The notes under the pieces are model-generated. The model did not search any database and was not told the origin of the DNA. It saw only the letters and a program-made list of their open reading frames with translations. Below, piece after piece: positions 1 through 13,096 of a stretch of 64,000 bases of DNA (position 1 is the stretch's first letter; each line of letters begins with the position of its first letter). Source of the DNA: Acanthornis magna (Eukaryota > Chordata > Aves > Passeriformes > Acanthizidae); NCBI GenBank assembly GCA_036785705.1, contig JAWUZG010000084.1, positions 4,895,001-4,959,000 on the forward strand, in the 5' to 3' direction. The translations under genes were made by a program, and so were the position numbers.

Positions 1-3000
1 CTGTATTTCATAGATTCTTACATGCTGGAGGCTATTTACTCCAGACATTCTCCTCTAGTCCTTCAAACACATATACCATACCTCAGAGCTTTCTCCAGAA
101 TGCTGTATTCTTTATAAGCCCACTTCATTTGCAGGTCCTGAACCCTTTTCGATTGTGGTTTCCTCATGACAGGCAATACTGTGCTTTTGGGATTCAGGGT
201 CTGTCTTTTTCATCCCCTATTTCTACTGCCTCGGCAGGGGTGGAAGACGTATGCTCAGAGGCAATTTAAAGTTATATAATCCCAGCTGAATGCTGAAGAG
301 TTCATCTTTCAAGTAATAAAATATTCATTTGCTCCCACCAACATTCTAAAACACATTAAAGAAGCATTTATACTGATTTTCCCATTTGTTAAAACTCATG
401 TTTAGAAAACTCACATCTGGATAATATTTAATCTGATGCTGTCTTTTAAAACTTTGACAGTGATGGCTCACCTGTGTGAAATGAAAATGCTGTGTTTTGA
501 AACTGATTGTGGTAATGATAATTTGATTTGATAATATAAGAGTATTTTTTTAATACTTCAGATGTAAAATAAAGTACTACTGCATTGAAACAGAGAATCC
601 TGTTCTCTGAGTGTGACAGATCTCTCAGAAAGCTGTTACTTGGCACACTTTGGTAAATATTAAAGAGATAATTTTGGGTGACAATAATAATTTTGTTTGT
701 AGAGATATCTCATAAAACACTTAAGAAGATTTGTCACTGCTGAGTGGAATTCTCTAGAAGGAAAACATTTCTTTATGGGCTCAATAAAATACCTGATCTA
801 GTTTTCTTGTAAAATCCATGGGGGCTTTCATTAAGGAAAGTTAGAAAAATGTCATGGATCAGTGTGTATTTTCTTTCTTATTCTTGTGCAATGGAATCAG
901 CACAGTCCACACTGAAAGAGATTCTCAGTGTAAGGAAGAAAACTCAAAGGGAAATTCTCAGTGTTACCAAGTACAAAAGGAAGGTGTACAAATGTAACTT
1001 TGCCACAGAGTACCCTGGGGAGAACAATTGATACAAAAAGCTCTAAACAATAAGAGAGCCCACAAAGTTGCTGGAATTTGTTATTTTTTAGATATTCAAG
1101 TTGTTGTATGATGATGAGGAAGTTTTTGGTTCACAGAATGTTTCCTCTTTGTCTAAAGTTGTTTAGATGTTTCTGTGAGGGAAGAAGTGACAATGTTAGG
1201 GAGAACTCAGATTCCTGTTTTCCTGGCAGGCTTAAAATGTTAGAAAATAAGAGGAAGCTGACTGCTTCTGCCAGAAAGAAAAAGATAAATATCAAAACTG
1301 AGTCAGAAAGGATCCTATATGCCACAGCCCAAACCATGTTCCAGAGTCTAAACTGAAGATAACAGCAAGAGCCAACTGCACATTTGGAACTTCACTAAGA
1401 TTTGCTCACAGTATGCTAGAACTCATATCTTTGCTTTCTGGTATCTGGAAGCCCACCTTCTTATTAAGAGCTGCAAACATAATTTCATAACTTGAAGGGT
1501 GATGGGATGTGACTTTTAGGTTCCCAAGATACATAAAGTGAAATCAGGCTCATAGAATGAACTGTTTTACTCCACAGATCCATTTCTGCTGTGCTGTGGC
1601 CCTGGCTGATATGAACAAGGCCACAGTCACATATGTGTGTGTGTTTGTGTATGTACAGTCCCGCTTGCCATCTCTGTTCATTAAATAATGAATAGTGAAT
1701 ATTAATTAGCAGAGAAGTGAAAAAGCATGAAATTCCTTCTCAGAGTGTGCTGGTTTGCTCACATTGCAGGAATGGGCTGGACTCCTCAAGGCTGAGAAAG
1801 GATCACAGGTTGAGGAAAGTGCACTTCATTCCCACAGCGAGCACATACCTGCTTGCAAATATTTATCCTTTCTATACTATATATGATTCCTTGGACTCAA
1901 CAACACGAGGTTAATATTTCAGATTTACTGGTAGTGAAGCCGAGGTACAGCAAATTTCACAGCTGAAGGCTAAACTGCTTGGGAAGAATAAGATTCAGGC
2001 TGCTAAACCCACAGTTGCTGTTCTTCTTTCTAAGCCAAACTGACTCTGACTCTGTTCTACATACATATAAAAATGTTATAACATTAGGTTTATCTCAAAA
2101 CTTCAGCAAATGCAGGCAGGACTCCCAAAAAGCTGAAAACATGGAAATGCTGCAGCTGAAAGTCCTACAGCATTGGACAGAAGGTACAAGTAGAAGAAAG
2201 AAACATGTATAGCATACTTATTCAAGACTTCTAGTAGTTTAAGCACTCTTTTGTAGAGATGGAGGGGCATCTAAGTTGGTTCTGCTCTGTGGGATCAAAA
2301 CTGACCTGGCATGTCCTCTCACACACAAGTATTTTTTGTTTGCCTCAGTCAGAAAGATGACTCTTTTTGAAAACATTTACGGTCTCCCAGCAAACAGTGA
2401 CACTGCTGGGCAGATTTTGTCCAGAGAGCAGAAAAGTAGGTGGAATATCAGTTTTCTTTAACTCATTTTGTTCCATCCAATTTGTTGTTGAAGTTTTATA
2501 CTTAATAAAGCCATCCACAAAAGGGAATACCATGTCATATTTGTGATGAGCTACTCAAAAGCAGAGCAAAGTGTATGTGTGGGATTGTTCCTGATGAAAA
2601 ACTCAATGTTAATGACAATAAATATGCTCTGTACCATGTACTGATCTTAGAAAATAGAATCCAATGAAATATATGCACAAATATTTGTGTGAGTCATTCT
2701 CAGCTAAGGTTATGCTTCTCAAGGAAGTGATGAAGCTCATTCTTAGAAAGGAGGAAAGAAATGTCTTTTAATTCACAAAGCTGACTCAGTAAATGACTAT
2801 GCATATCATAAAGCATGTTCATACAACTCTTAACATGGTTTACAGGCCTCAGCTCCTTCTTTCCCACTGGCTTCAAACCACCTCGTTATCCTAACAGCAG
2901 TTAACTGCCAGAAACTGCCCCGGGCAACATGAACCACAGTGCCTTGACCTAGAGAAAGGTATACATTTTGCACAATGTGATCCCTCAAGACAAGGAGCTG

Positions 3001-6000
3001 GAGGAGCAACTCTAGCTGAGGTTTGCTCATTAATACTTTCTGTCCATATGTGGCAGAGACACACAGACCCCGTGTTTGCTGTAATTTAAACCTCTAAGTC
3101 ATTAATCTGCCTCTGTCCATCTGGGTTCTGTGGATGAGCTTGGTGCTTGCTTCAGACTGGGCTCTCTTTGCCACAGGGAAGGGGATTACAGCTCTGTACC
3201 TGTCAGTTTGGATAGTGAGGGTGAGGGCAGCTGCACACTCAGTCTTCTCCTGTCATTTCACTCTCACCTTTACTCCCTTTCTTCCTACTCACTCTGCATG
3301 CTGTCTACATATAAGTGCTATCTGCTAGTTTTTCATGTAGAGAAAGCTATTAAAGCACTTCTGAAAGATTAATACAACTACTTTTATGGAGGATACTGCA
3401 ATACATTGCATGCTAAAGACATTCCTGTTAAAAACCATCTAATCTGTACCACTCGTTCCTAATGAAGTTTTCTAAAAAAATACTTCTTAGTTAATTATAT
3501 CTGTAATTCTACAGATAAAACTGTGACAAGTGGAAATATTTCAATAGACTTGTACTTTCCATTTGATTTTTCTTTTCAGACAAAGAATTCAGGGTAATAA
3601 ATGCTCCAACATCAAAGTCACTACTGAATATTAATATTGGAGCATGGATTTTCACAATTCTGTGTGCACTGATTTCCTGACGTTTTTGAATTCTGAAAGA
3701 TGAAAAAGTTTTGGTGTGTTAAGGAGATGTCTATTATGTTTGTAAGAAGCATACAGTTTTTATTGCACCATAACTTTGTCTGGGACTTTGCTGGGAAGGC
3801 TTTTGCAATTTCACTATGTATAGGTGATTTATTGTTTTTTATTATTGCAGGCAGAAAAATTTAAATTATCTTCATCCAACTCAGGATATCCCGTGATAAT
3901 TCTATGATTCTCTGTAGAGTGATTGGTTTGAAAAGCGGCTGATGGAGCAGATCCTAGAGAACAGAAGTTAAATTATTCCTGATGTCAGGTCACACAGGAA
4001 AGAAATTCAATCCTAGAGCCATAGGGAACAAATATTCTTGAGCATTCTCTCTGGATAGCTTTATTCACCAGCAATGTCGTGTTAAGGTAAGAAGAGTAGC
4101 TCCTGAGCCAGGATTTCTGTCAGAAAACAACACTTCATACAGTATTTTCTAGAATCCCTCAGATTGCAGTCTCCAAGTTTCAGCTTTCTTTTCTTTATTA
4201 ACCAGGGTTAGCACAGACTGGAGTCTCAGTTGCTTTTGTTCAATGCATTTGTGTGTTAAAGGTAAAGGGCACACTAAATGCCAGCTTTGTATAATTTACA
4301 ACTTTGATCTTGTGCTGTCTGAAAACAAATCGACTCTTTATGTGTGGGAACACTGACAGCTGCAAAGAATTCCACATCCTGATCTTCATCATGAGCAAAT
4401 GGGTGTTCCATTTTATCTAGAAGTGGAACAGCTGGTATGAACAGAGGCTTAAACTCAAGGAAAGGAAGCAAAGGAATAAAGAATGGTGTGTTGCAATGGG
4501 GCTTAGTCTAATGTGAGCCTAGAAGGAAATGAACCTGGTGAACCCTAAGTAATTTTCTCTACAGGGCAGAGAGTGCAGAAAAAAAGTTTAGGATGGATAT
4601 TAAGTAACTACAAAACATAGGCAAAGCTACTCATACCCTAGAAGTCAGTTTAAATTTCAGGCTTATCAGCAAGACAGTGCTGGCCTCCAAAATCTTCCTT
4701 TGTTTCATTTTTAACCAAAATGCTCCTGTGTGTGTCACAGCTGCATGTGGCAGAGGAATTAGGAAGCAAATGGTAGAATCAAGAGAGCCTCTTACTGATG
4801 AATGACACCTGGGAATGAATGTTCAAGAGTAAGATGATTTGCTTGTTGAAAATAGAAAAGAATCCAGAAGAATCCACATGATTTATAAATGATGTAAAAA
4901 CTCACCTCCTGCTCAAAGACAATGGACATTGTCAGAAATCTCTGAGAAGTGAATCATCTCTACTTTCTGGCATAATACTTGCACCATGGGAAGGAGAATG
5001 TTGAGTAGAAATATGCACATACAGATCCACACAAACCACACAGGGAACACTGGAGTATGTTCTTAGAATAAAGTGTTGAACTTCATTGCTAAAGCCCTTT
5101 GCCTTTGTTTTTCCAGTTTGTAATTCTGGAGGATGACCCACTCAGAATGATATTATTTAGCTATAAAGTTATTTTTTAACAAATGCTCATTACATTCTTT
5201 AGAATTGTCTAGAATTTGCACTTTTTAATTAAGTATTGAGTGGGTCTAGTGCTGATTTTCCTAGAATTAAAATCACTTCCTTAAGCCATCTGGGAGACAT
5301 CAGTTATCTGAAACTGCCATATGCCACACTCATATGCATTCTAGCAAGTTTTTTTCCTTGCTCTTTTGAAAATGTTGACGATTTTGACTGAGAGAAATAT
5401 TTAGCTATTATTCATTAATTATGAGTGTTGTAATAAAAAAACTAATGGAACTGTTTAATCTCAACGTGAGAGCACCATCTAGAGGCACAAAACATAAAAT
5501 GTAGCAGGCTCTGTGCACCCACCATCAAAATAAACTGGCAAAACTGCTTTGAATTTGAAAATGCCTTAAGAAAATAATTTCAGACGTTTCTGAATTTCAC
5601 ATGCAGTGAAACAATTTGATTCCATTTTGATAATTTTTGAGGTTTTGCTTTATATAGTTAATATCTGATAGAGGATTATTAGAGTTGCGAGGTATCTGCA
5701 TACTAGACCTAGAATGTTTTCTGACCTAGGATATTTTCACAAAGATACTCTTCTTCAGGTGTGGAGGAAGTGCATAAAGCTTAGATATCACTAAAAAAAA
5801 ACCTGAAAAAATCATCATAAAATAATTGTTACTTAAAAATACATCTTTTGCTTAACTACATAGCAATCCTTTAAGTAATTATGCTTTCTTTCAGAATTCT
5901 AGGGGCTTTCAGAGTTATGTTCAACATGCTTTTAAAAAACATTACCAAATTAACAAACACTCTCAAACAATTACAATGCTGTTTGAGATTTGCAATTAGC

Positions 6001-6823
6001 CCATTACCTACACCTATTCAGGCCAGAGAAAGGCTAATTGCAGCTTGGTAGGTCCATCTACACCAGCTATTTATGGTTAGCTCAAGCCATACGGGGATCA
6101 ATAAGAATATCTACAGAGCTTGTTTTTTGGCTCCCAGGCTGCAGTGAAGATCATGAGACCAGGCCTTCATCATGCTCGTTTTATTAAGTAATTTATGATT
6201 ATTTAATTAAGCGTTAATTGTTTTTGCAGCTTCACCTAGTTGTGCAGATATGCCTTAGATAGACATTTTATGGCATTACAGCTTACTTTATAAATTCAGT
6301 GCCACAGCAATTCTGATACCACAGCAATTCTCAGTGGTTGTGAGAATTCCTCTAGATTAGAGGGAGGCATTATTGATAGGATGTCACTAACTCCTTTTCT
6401 GCCATCACAAAGTTTCCTAAGGTAGATAAGATCTTAATTTTATTATTAAAATACTTTTTACACTTAGTACTTCTGGTGCTTCTTTAGTGTTTGCTAAGGA
6501 GGATAAAATCTAAATGGTCATGGATTTCTTTTTCTTTTAGGTTTTATGCCTGGAAATTGTGTGACCTGCACACAACACCTGCAGATGGTTGAATGTGTAG
6601 CTAAATACGTGGCTCAACTGGATTTAGCTTCCTGTGCTAGGAACAAGTGCCACCTGACAAAATGTTACAAAATGCACTTGTGCCCACTCTTTGTAATTAT
6701 AGAAGAGAAGAAAATTAACTCTGAATGTTGAAGGATGGAAGTTGAAATTTCCCTGAAGGATAATTCCAGGCTTGAAGGATAATTCTAGGTCTAATAATAC
6801 CAGAAGATAACTGAAACCAAGGA
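1..6823. other. Gene-poor flanking DNA, no gene recognised
   Basis: AT-rich sequence with short open frames only. I found no run of recognisable protein sequence bounded by splice signals, and no RNA gene. A tandem pair of about 17 bp lies near 6755-6790. It belongs to the intergenic region upstream of PTH. Confidence 0.6.
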
Positions 6824-7156
6824 CTTCCAGTACCTGAAGGAAGCCTACAAGAAAGATGAGGAGAGAATATTTCAAGAATATGTAGTGACAGAACAAGGGG
6901 GAATGTCTTCAAACTGAAAGAGAGTAGGTTGAGATTAGATATTAGGAAGAAATTCCTTACTGTGAGGGTGGTGAAATACTAGAACAGGTTGCCCAGGGAA
7001 GTTGGGGCTGCCCCACCCCCAGAAATTTTCAAGGTCGGGCTGGATGGGGCTCTGAGCAACCTGGTCTAGTGGAAGGTGTCCCTGCCCATGGCAGGGGGGA
7101 TGGAACCAGATGATCTTTAAGGTCCCTTCCAATGCAGGACATTCTATGATATTCTG
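6824..7156 (+). mobile_element. CR1 LINE, truncated 3' end
   Basis: This matches the 3' part of avian CR1 retrotransposons as I know them. It runs from the 'ccagtacctgaagg' block through 'attaggaagaaattcctt', 'gagggtggtgaaatac' and 'caggttgcccaggga' to the 'ggtcccttccaa' tail and an ATTCTATGAT-type terminal repeat. Like most CR1 copies it is 5' truncated, so no reverse transcriptase is present. Frame-breaking differences show it is inactive. Orientation is plus, the same as PTH. Confidence 0.9.
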
Positions 7157-7218
7157 AGGATTAAATTATATCCTTGAGGATATATATGAATATCCACAGG
7201 GAAATCAACATAGAAGAT

Positions 7219-7294
7219 TGTCGTGGTTTAACTCCAGCCAGCAGCCCAGCCCCACAGAGCCACTCGCTCACTCCCACACCAGCAGGATCAGTGG
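7219..7294 (+). mobile_element. Short LTR-like fragment of an avian endogenous retrovirus
   Basis: The stretch starts TGTCGTGGTTTAACTCCAGCC and continues with a 'cactcgctcactccc' block. That pattern opens a common avian LTR family, recalled from memory. Only about 75 bp remain and the rest of the LTR is missing. It lies 60 bp after the CR1 copy. Without a repeat-library search the family cannot be fixed. Confidence 0.5.
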
Positions 7295-7985
7295 TTCTCA
7301 AGTCTTCTACATTGGATCAAATTATATAGCTCAAATCCTAAGAAAGTGGAGGAAAAATGTTTTCAAAAGCTTGTTAATAGCATGTTTTAAAAGTATTGAA
7401 ATCTCTATTTTGATGAAAACCATGTGACAGTTCTGAATTAGGAACATCTTAATAGAGTCTGCTTTCTGATTGAACAGATCTTTGGAGATAGCTGATTTTT
7501 GAGGTTAAGACTTTGTTACCACATCAGAATACTGATGAAAGTGCTATTGTGTAAGACACCATGTGAATCACTAGCACTACATCTTCTTGCTACTTACATC
7601 TGATTTCTCTCAAATTCTTACAATTTTTTTTCATATAGGCCCAGTTTCTGTTGGTTTTTTTCTGTCTAGGAATCTGCCAGTCTTTGCTCTGCAGTTGATT
7701 AGAAATATTCCTCTGCCTAATTCACGCAGGTCAATATCTGTGGCAGTGACACTTAGCTGGGAGGAGAAGTCAACAGGAAGGTGGTAACATCCTAAAACAT
7801 TATTTCTAAATCTGTGGGAGTTCACCTATCAACACTTTAATTGAACACAGAAATTAGCTACATCACAGTCCAGACTGAGCCTTTGTGCAACCACAGTTTA
7901 TTAAATTCATCAGGATTACTGCAGGGTTAATTTGGCCCAGTTTCTCTTTGTTATCACAGTGGCTGTGGAAAGGTTCTGTCATACC

Positions 7986-8556
7986 TGGGCTGCACCAAAG
8001 GCAGCGTGGGCAGCAGGTTGAGAGAGGTGATCCTGCTCTGGTGATTCCCCCACCCGCAGTGCTGGATCCAGCTCTGGGGTCTCCAGCACAGGAAGGACAC
8101 TGTTGGAGCAAGTCCAGAGCAGGTCACTAAGATGATCAGAGGGATGGAGAATGTCACCTATGAGGAAAGGCTGAGAGAGTTGTAATTGCTCAGTCTGGAG
8201 AAGAGAAGGCTTAGGGGTGACTGAATTTCAGCCTTCCAGCACCTGAAGGGAGCCTGCGAGAAAGATGGAGACTGTTTACAGGACACAAGGGAATGGTTTC
8301 AAACTGAAACAGAGTGGGTTTAGGTGGGATATTAGGAAGAAATTCTTTACTCTGAGGGTGGTGAAACATCTAAGCAGGCTGCCCAGAGAAGCTGTGGCTG
8401 CCCTACCCTTGGAAATCTTCAAGGCCAGGTTGGATGGAGCTTTGAGCAACCTGATCTGGTAGAAGGTGTCCCTGCCTGTGGCTGGGGCTTGGATTAGAGA
8501 CCTTTAAAAGTCCCTTCCAACCCAATCCACGCTATGATTCTATTATTCTATATTCT
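7986..8556 (+). mobile_element. CR1 LINE, truncated 3' end (second copy)
   Basis: A longer CR1 3' segment, about 570 bp. It begins with the 'ggctgcaccaaaggcagc' and 'caggttgagagaggtgatcc' blocks. It continues through 'aaggctgagagagttg', 'ggatattaggaagaaattc' and 'aggtgtccctgcc', and ends in an ATGATTCTATTATTCTAT-like terminal repeat. The frame at 8265-8462 reads residues typical of the CR1 ORF2 C-terminus (IRKKFFTLRVVKHLSRLPRE). Deletions and stops upstream show the copy is dead. Confidence 0.9.
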
Positions 8557-10852
8557 GCATTATTTGCATAGCAAATTGCTCAGATGTATTTTTCTTAAGA
8601 ATAGGCTTTTTGGCGATGTTTTCTTATCACGCACATGAGAGATTTGCCTCTCAATGACATGAATAAGGAATCCCATATTTCTTGTTTCAGTAGCAGAAGC
8701 AAACGCACACACTGTGCACGTGCTGGTCCCCCGTGCCCAGGAGAGGGCAGCAGTAACAGAAAAATATCTTCCTAATATATTCCAGAATCGAAGAATATCC
8801 ATGTAAAGATGATAAGCAATTTCCCCCCAAGATTCTTACCATTCTTTCTCATTTCCCCAGCAAGAAAACCCCTATTCTTTCTGGTAGTACATGGGACTCT
8901 TGTATCTGTTATTGTGGCTGTCTTCAAAAGAAACAACCATAGAAAAAAAGGTCCCCAGGCCAAAGAGCAGTTAAACCTTAAGTTCTAGAACTTATCCTAG
9001 AGGAAGTCTCCTAGAAACCCATGGCCTCCCTAAAATTTCACCAGCTCTGCAGGGACACAATTTACAGGCCTTTTTAAAATTTAAACTTGTGTGGTTTTTG
9101 AACAAAATATATGAGTCTGTGGATGACATCAATACACACACATCAGATATCAGGATTTAATAGAAACTGCCTTTGCTGAGACTGAGCTTCCTGCTGTGCC
9201 TCCCTGCCTCTACAGTATTCAAAGAACTGTCTTTACTAGGGAATGCCTGGTTGCTTCTCAAAACAGAAAGCTGGGAGCTAGGGAATTTGATCTACAGGCC
9301 AGATTCTCCTTCTGAGATCACTGGCACAGAGAACGTTTCCCAGCAAGAATGTTAGGACTGTGGGAGCAGTGCTCTCAGAGGAGCCTTACATGAGCTTCTG
9401 TGCTTTTGAAACTGTACCAATAAAAAAAACAAAACATCCTGGTAGTCTGTTTTCAAAAACAGCTTAGGAAAATTTGGTCCATCTAATTTACACTGAAAGA
9501 AGCCACTGCCACTCAATTCTTGCAAGTGTTGTCACAGCTGTTTTGGGTCAGCAAACTTTATTATTCAACATATCATGCACTGTGTGCATACACTGAGCAA
9601 ACAGAGAAGGATTATAAAGTGCTGCTTCTCCTTGTTGTGTGTGTGATTTGGTGTGATAAATTCAAATGACACCTCCTCCCGCATAATATTTTGTACCTTT
9701 GCTTTGTTTTTCTGGTTCTGAGACAGATATCTGGAGAAATCAATTAGATGTACAGATGTAATGATAAGATGAGGCAAGGAAAATGCACGTTAGGCAAAAA
9801 ATGACCTTTATGATACCTGCATCTCAGCAGATCCGCCCTTGATTGCAAATATTCATGACTAATGGCATAATTCTAATTATAATGGAAACCTTGTTGTTGA
9901 TATGCTGCAAATGCATCAGATTTTCAAAAGCTTTTGTATTCGAATGTTTTGCCAGTGCTTGCTGAAATTCCTTCAGCTGCAATAATTTTCTATGAAACTT
10001 GCCAAAGCCAACTTGCAGCCCAAAAAGTGTATGATAAAAATTCTTAATGAGGTAAAACACATTGATTTAAAAACTGTTTAAATGCACAAGTGTTCTCTAC
10101 TTTCACATAAATAATTTTTCAGTGTCTGGATTCTTTTTCTGATGAAAACAGAAAGTGTGGGGACAAAATCATTGTGGGAAACTTGTGCTCCAGTGGATGG
10201 TAGCTCTTGACATGTGATATTCTTAGGAATACAGAAATTTCTAAATCAGGTCATACTCAAGATTCATCTTCCCTATCTACTACTTTTTAGCATGTTCAAA
10301 TAATTCTGAGAGATGAGTGAGGCAGGAACTTCTTTGTTTATATTGGTTATTCTTGCACTGGTTTCCATTGTAATTATTAAGGCCACCAATCTACCTCAAT
10401 AGATCTTAGTGTTGTATAATACAACAGTTCACCCCAAGAGTCTTTTTCAAAGAGTGATAAACCTGTTCACTGTCCCCTGGAACAGAGGCTATTTCTATTC
10501 GATATTTTGCTTAGGGTAAACAAAACTAAATACTGAAGATCCTCTACCTACCTTATATAACTTGGTTTTTTCTAATTACTTTATCACTTGGCTTATAATT
10601 AAGTGGCATTTGAAATGCCTAGTTCAGTTTCCTTTGTACAGTTAAAACATTATTTTCAATCAACATCTCTTTAAAGATGACACATGCTTTATTTTCCTCC
10701 ATCTTTTTTATTTCTCATATGAAGCTGCTATGTAACTACCTCAGCCTTGAATCCTTTAAAAGAAAAACCCAATTACTACAGAGACATGGTGGAAACTGTG
10801 ATCTGAGTTGTCTGCATGTCTTGCACATGTTTTTTCCCTTTGATTCAAGAAG
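8557..10852. other. Intergenic, nothing recognised
   Basis: AT-rich sequence with small random open frames. No exon, RNA gene or clear repeat family was recognised. Confidence 0.5.
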
Positions 10853-11165
10853 GATGAGCCCAGAAACTACAGGTCAATCAGCCTCAAAGTTGTTCCTGTA
10901 CAATCACAGCTTGGGCTGGATTGTTATGAAGTATTAACCTCTCAATAGTAATGGCTGGGGACTGACTGACAAGAGAGAGCACTGCTAGTTGAAATAGATG
11001 AGATTCTGACTAAGGAAAAGAAGATGTTTCCCCTCAGAGGTGATTAAACAGGTTGCCCAAAGAGCTTCCAGGAATTTTGTCTTTGCAGGTTTTCAAGACC
11101 CAACTAGATAAAGCATCCTGGTCTGAATAAACTGTTGGCCCTGCTTTGAGCAGGCAGTTGTGCTG
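10853..11165 (+). mobile_element. Decayed, internally deleted CR1 fragment
   Basis: At 10853-10888 one frame reads DEPRNYRSISLK, resembling the N-terminal reverse-transcriptase motif of CR1 ('NYRPISL' type). About 140 bp later, 11031-11150 resembles the CR1 3' region of an older subfamily: 'gaggtgattaaacaggttgcc', 'gttttcaagaccc', 'cctgctttgagcagg'. The material between is missing or unrecognisable. Much more diverged than the two copies near 7-8.5 kb, so probably an older insertion. Confidence 0.6.
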
Positions 11166-11306
11166 CAGGACATCAGAGTATCTAAGTGTTTCTGTGAAAC
11201 AGGAAATAGTTGTAAGCCTCTTCTGTTAAAGATGTCACATGGACTGTAGTCTCTTCTGAACAGAGAAATTTGAAATGTCCTTTACATTTTTTCATGATCT
11301 GTACTC

Positions 11307-11326
11307 AAAAAAAAAAAAAAAAAAAA
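11307..11326 (+). repeat. Poly(A) tract, 20 A
   Basis: Uninterrupted run of 20 adenines. It lies about 140 bp after the decayed CR1. CR1 normally ends in short tandem repeats rather than poly(A), so a link is not implied. Confidence 0.9.
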
Positions 11327-13044
11327 GTGAGATATTTATTTGGAAATGCCAAATATTGATGTGATATCATCACCTAGTTAGTCTAACGCTATTTACAATA
11401 CAGGCACAGAAGCTGAGCTAACACCTGTGTTTCACCATCACTGAAGGACTAGGATGTAAGTAAATGCCTGTGACAAAGTATTTATCATACTTGTACAGTG
11501 AGATAATACAGAGAAGCGTTTTATTACATGGAGGTGGGACTGGCACCAGAAATAACAGCTGTCAGTGTGAGGCTCTCCAGAAATCAAAAAAATGACAATC
11601 AGTGTTCATAGTTTTGCAAAGAGCTTTTACATCATGCTTCAAAAGAACAGAGTTATAAATTAAGGAGAACAATATATATTCATATTTCTTCATAAATATG
11701 GTATGTGGTGTGCCATAGGGCTGATTATAAATTAGGAATAAAAATTCCTCAACACATGGATAAAATAGTGAAGGCTGATGGAAAGAAAATAAGAGTATCT
11801 GGAGAGCACAAAACATGGACACAGATAAAGTGAAAATCCAGTAACACCCAAGAAGCTTAAAAATCCAGTCTGCAGATTTTGTATAGTTCCTCAGTAAAGA
11901 TCAATAAAACAGGACACAAGATGAGGTTGCAACCCAAGTAGGGTGGGAGATCTGTGCCTCTTGCAGGTATCAAATCACTTGTGCCAAAAGCTTGCGAACA
12001 TTACATAACAGAGCAGCAATAGACTAGCAGCCCCACAGCCTGCCCTGCATCTGGAATGCAGGACTTCTCACACCAAACCAGTTCAGCTTTCAGTCTCCAC
12101 AACCACGATGTCATGGAAAGGTACCTCCACTCACAGGCAGTGATAAAGGGACCCTTGGGCAATATTTCCTGTTATTCCCAGTAGATTGCAGCTTTGAGAT
12201 TGGTGGACATACTTTTTCTTGGTTTTGTTTGATGAAAATTACCACAAGCAAGAGACTTGTTCTGGCATTAGAGATTAACACAGCTGTAGGGCACTCTTTC
12301 CAGAAGGATGCTGTTCTCTAAGTATATCCTCAATGTGATGAGGTCATATTTGAGCATGCCATACAGATCTGTCCATTCCAATGCAGTGTCCTCTCTTTAC
12401 TTTATCAGGCTGCTGGGCTGCTGTAGCAGTGACTGATTGCTCAGCTTGAGGAGGCAGTAACTGGACACACATTTGCGAGCACTAAGGACTCCTGTGGTAT
12501 TTGCAAATACTCTTTGCAAGTTCTTCCAACATACAGCTCCACTGTAGAAGGGCCTTAGAGTTTTAGAGAATTAGAATTTGATCCAAGAACAGCTTTCCCA
12601 CTTAGCATACTCTAGATGCTAAGATTTGTGTCCAGATTTGTGTACAGTGTTCCTTTAAGGATGGATTTCAGAGCTCCAGAATGAAATCTTCTTTTTAGTA
12701 TATGACACTTCTTAAATACTAATGGTTTGCAGAGGAAGAAACACTTCTCTGTCTTCTCTTGCCACTAAGTTCAAGGACAGACTTGCCAATATGCACCATT
12801 CTGTTTGAATATTTGCTCCCCCTCATATAACTTAAGCCATGGGCATCCAGCCTAGTGCATCAAAAATATGCCCTTTTGACCCTATCCAGTTTCACTTTAG
12901 AATCAGTGTTATAGTCTGATAGTTCAGATCTGCTCTTCTTTTTAAATGCTCTTTCATAAATATCTGCAACCAAGGCCCAAATCCTCAGATGCTGAAAATT
13001 AGCATTGCTCCTTTGAGTTGGTGTCAACACAACAGATGCTCCAG

Positions 13045-13096
13045 CAAGTGCTGAGTGTAAACCAGAGGGACAAGTGCTGAGTGTAAACCAGAGGGA
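13045..13096 (+). repeat. 26-bp perfect tandem duplication
   Basis: Two identical adjacent 26-bp copies (13045-13070 and 13071-13096), each beginning 'caagtgctgagtgtaaacc'. No gene context. Confidence 0.9.

Noticed and set aside
5465..5490. 'caccatctagaggcac' as a CTCF site
   Set aside because: Only partly fits the core consensus and has no supporting context; too weak to call by eye.
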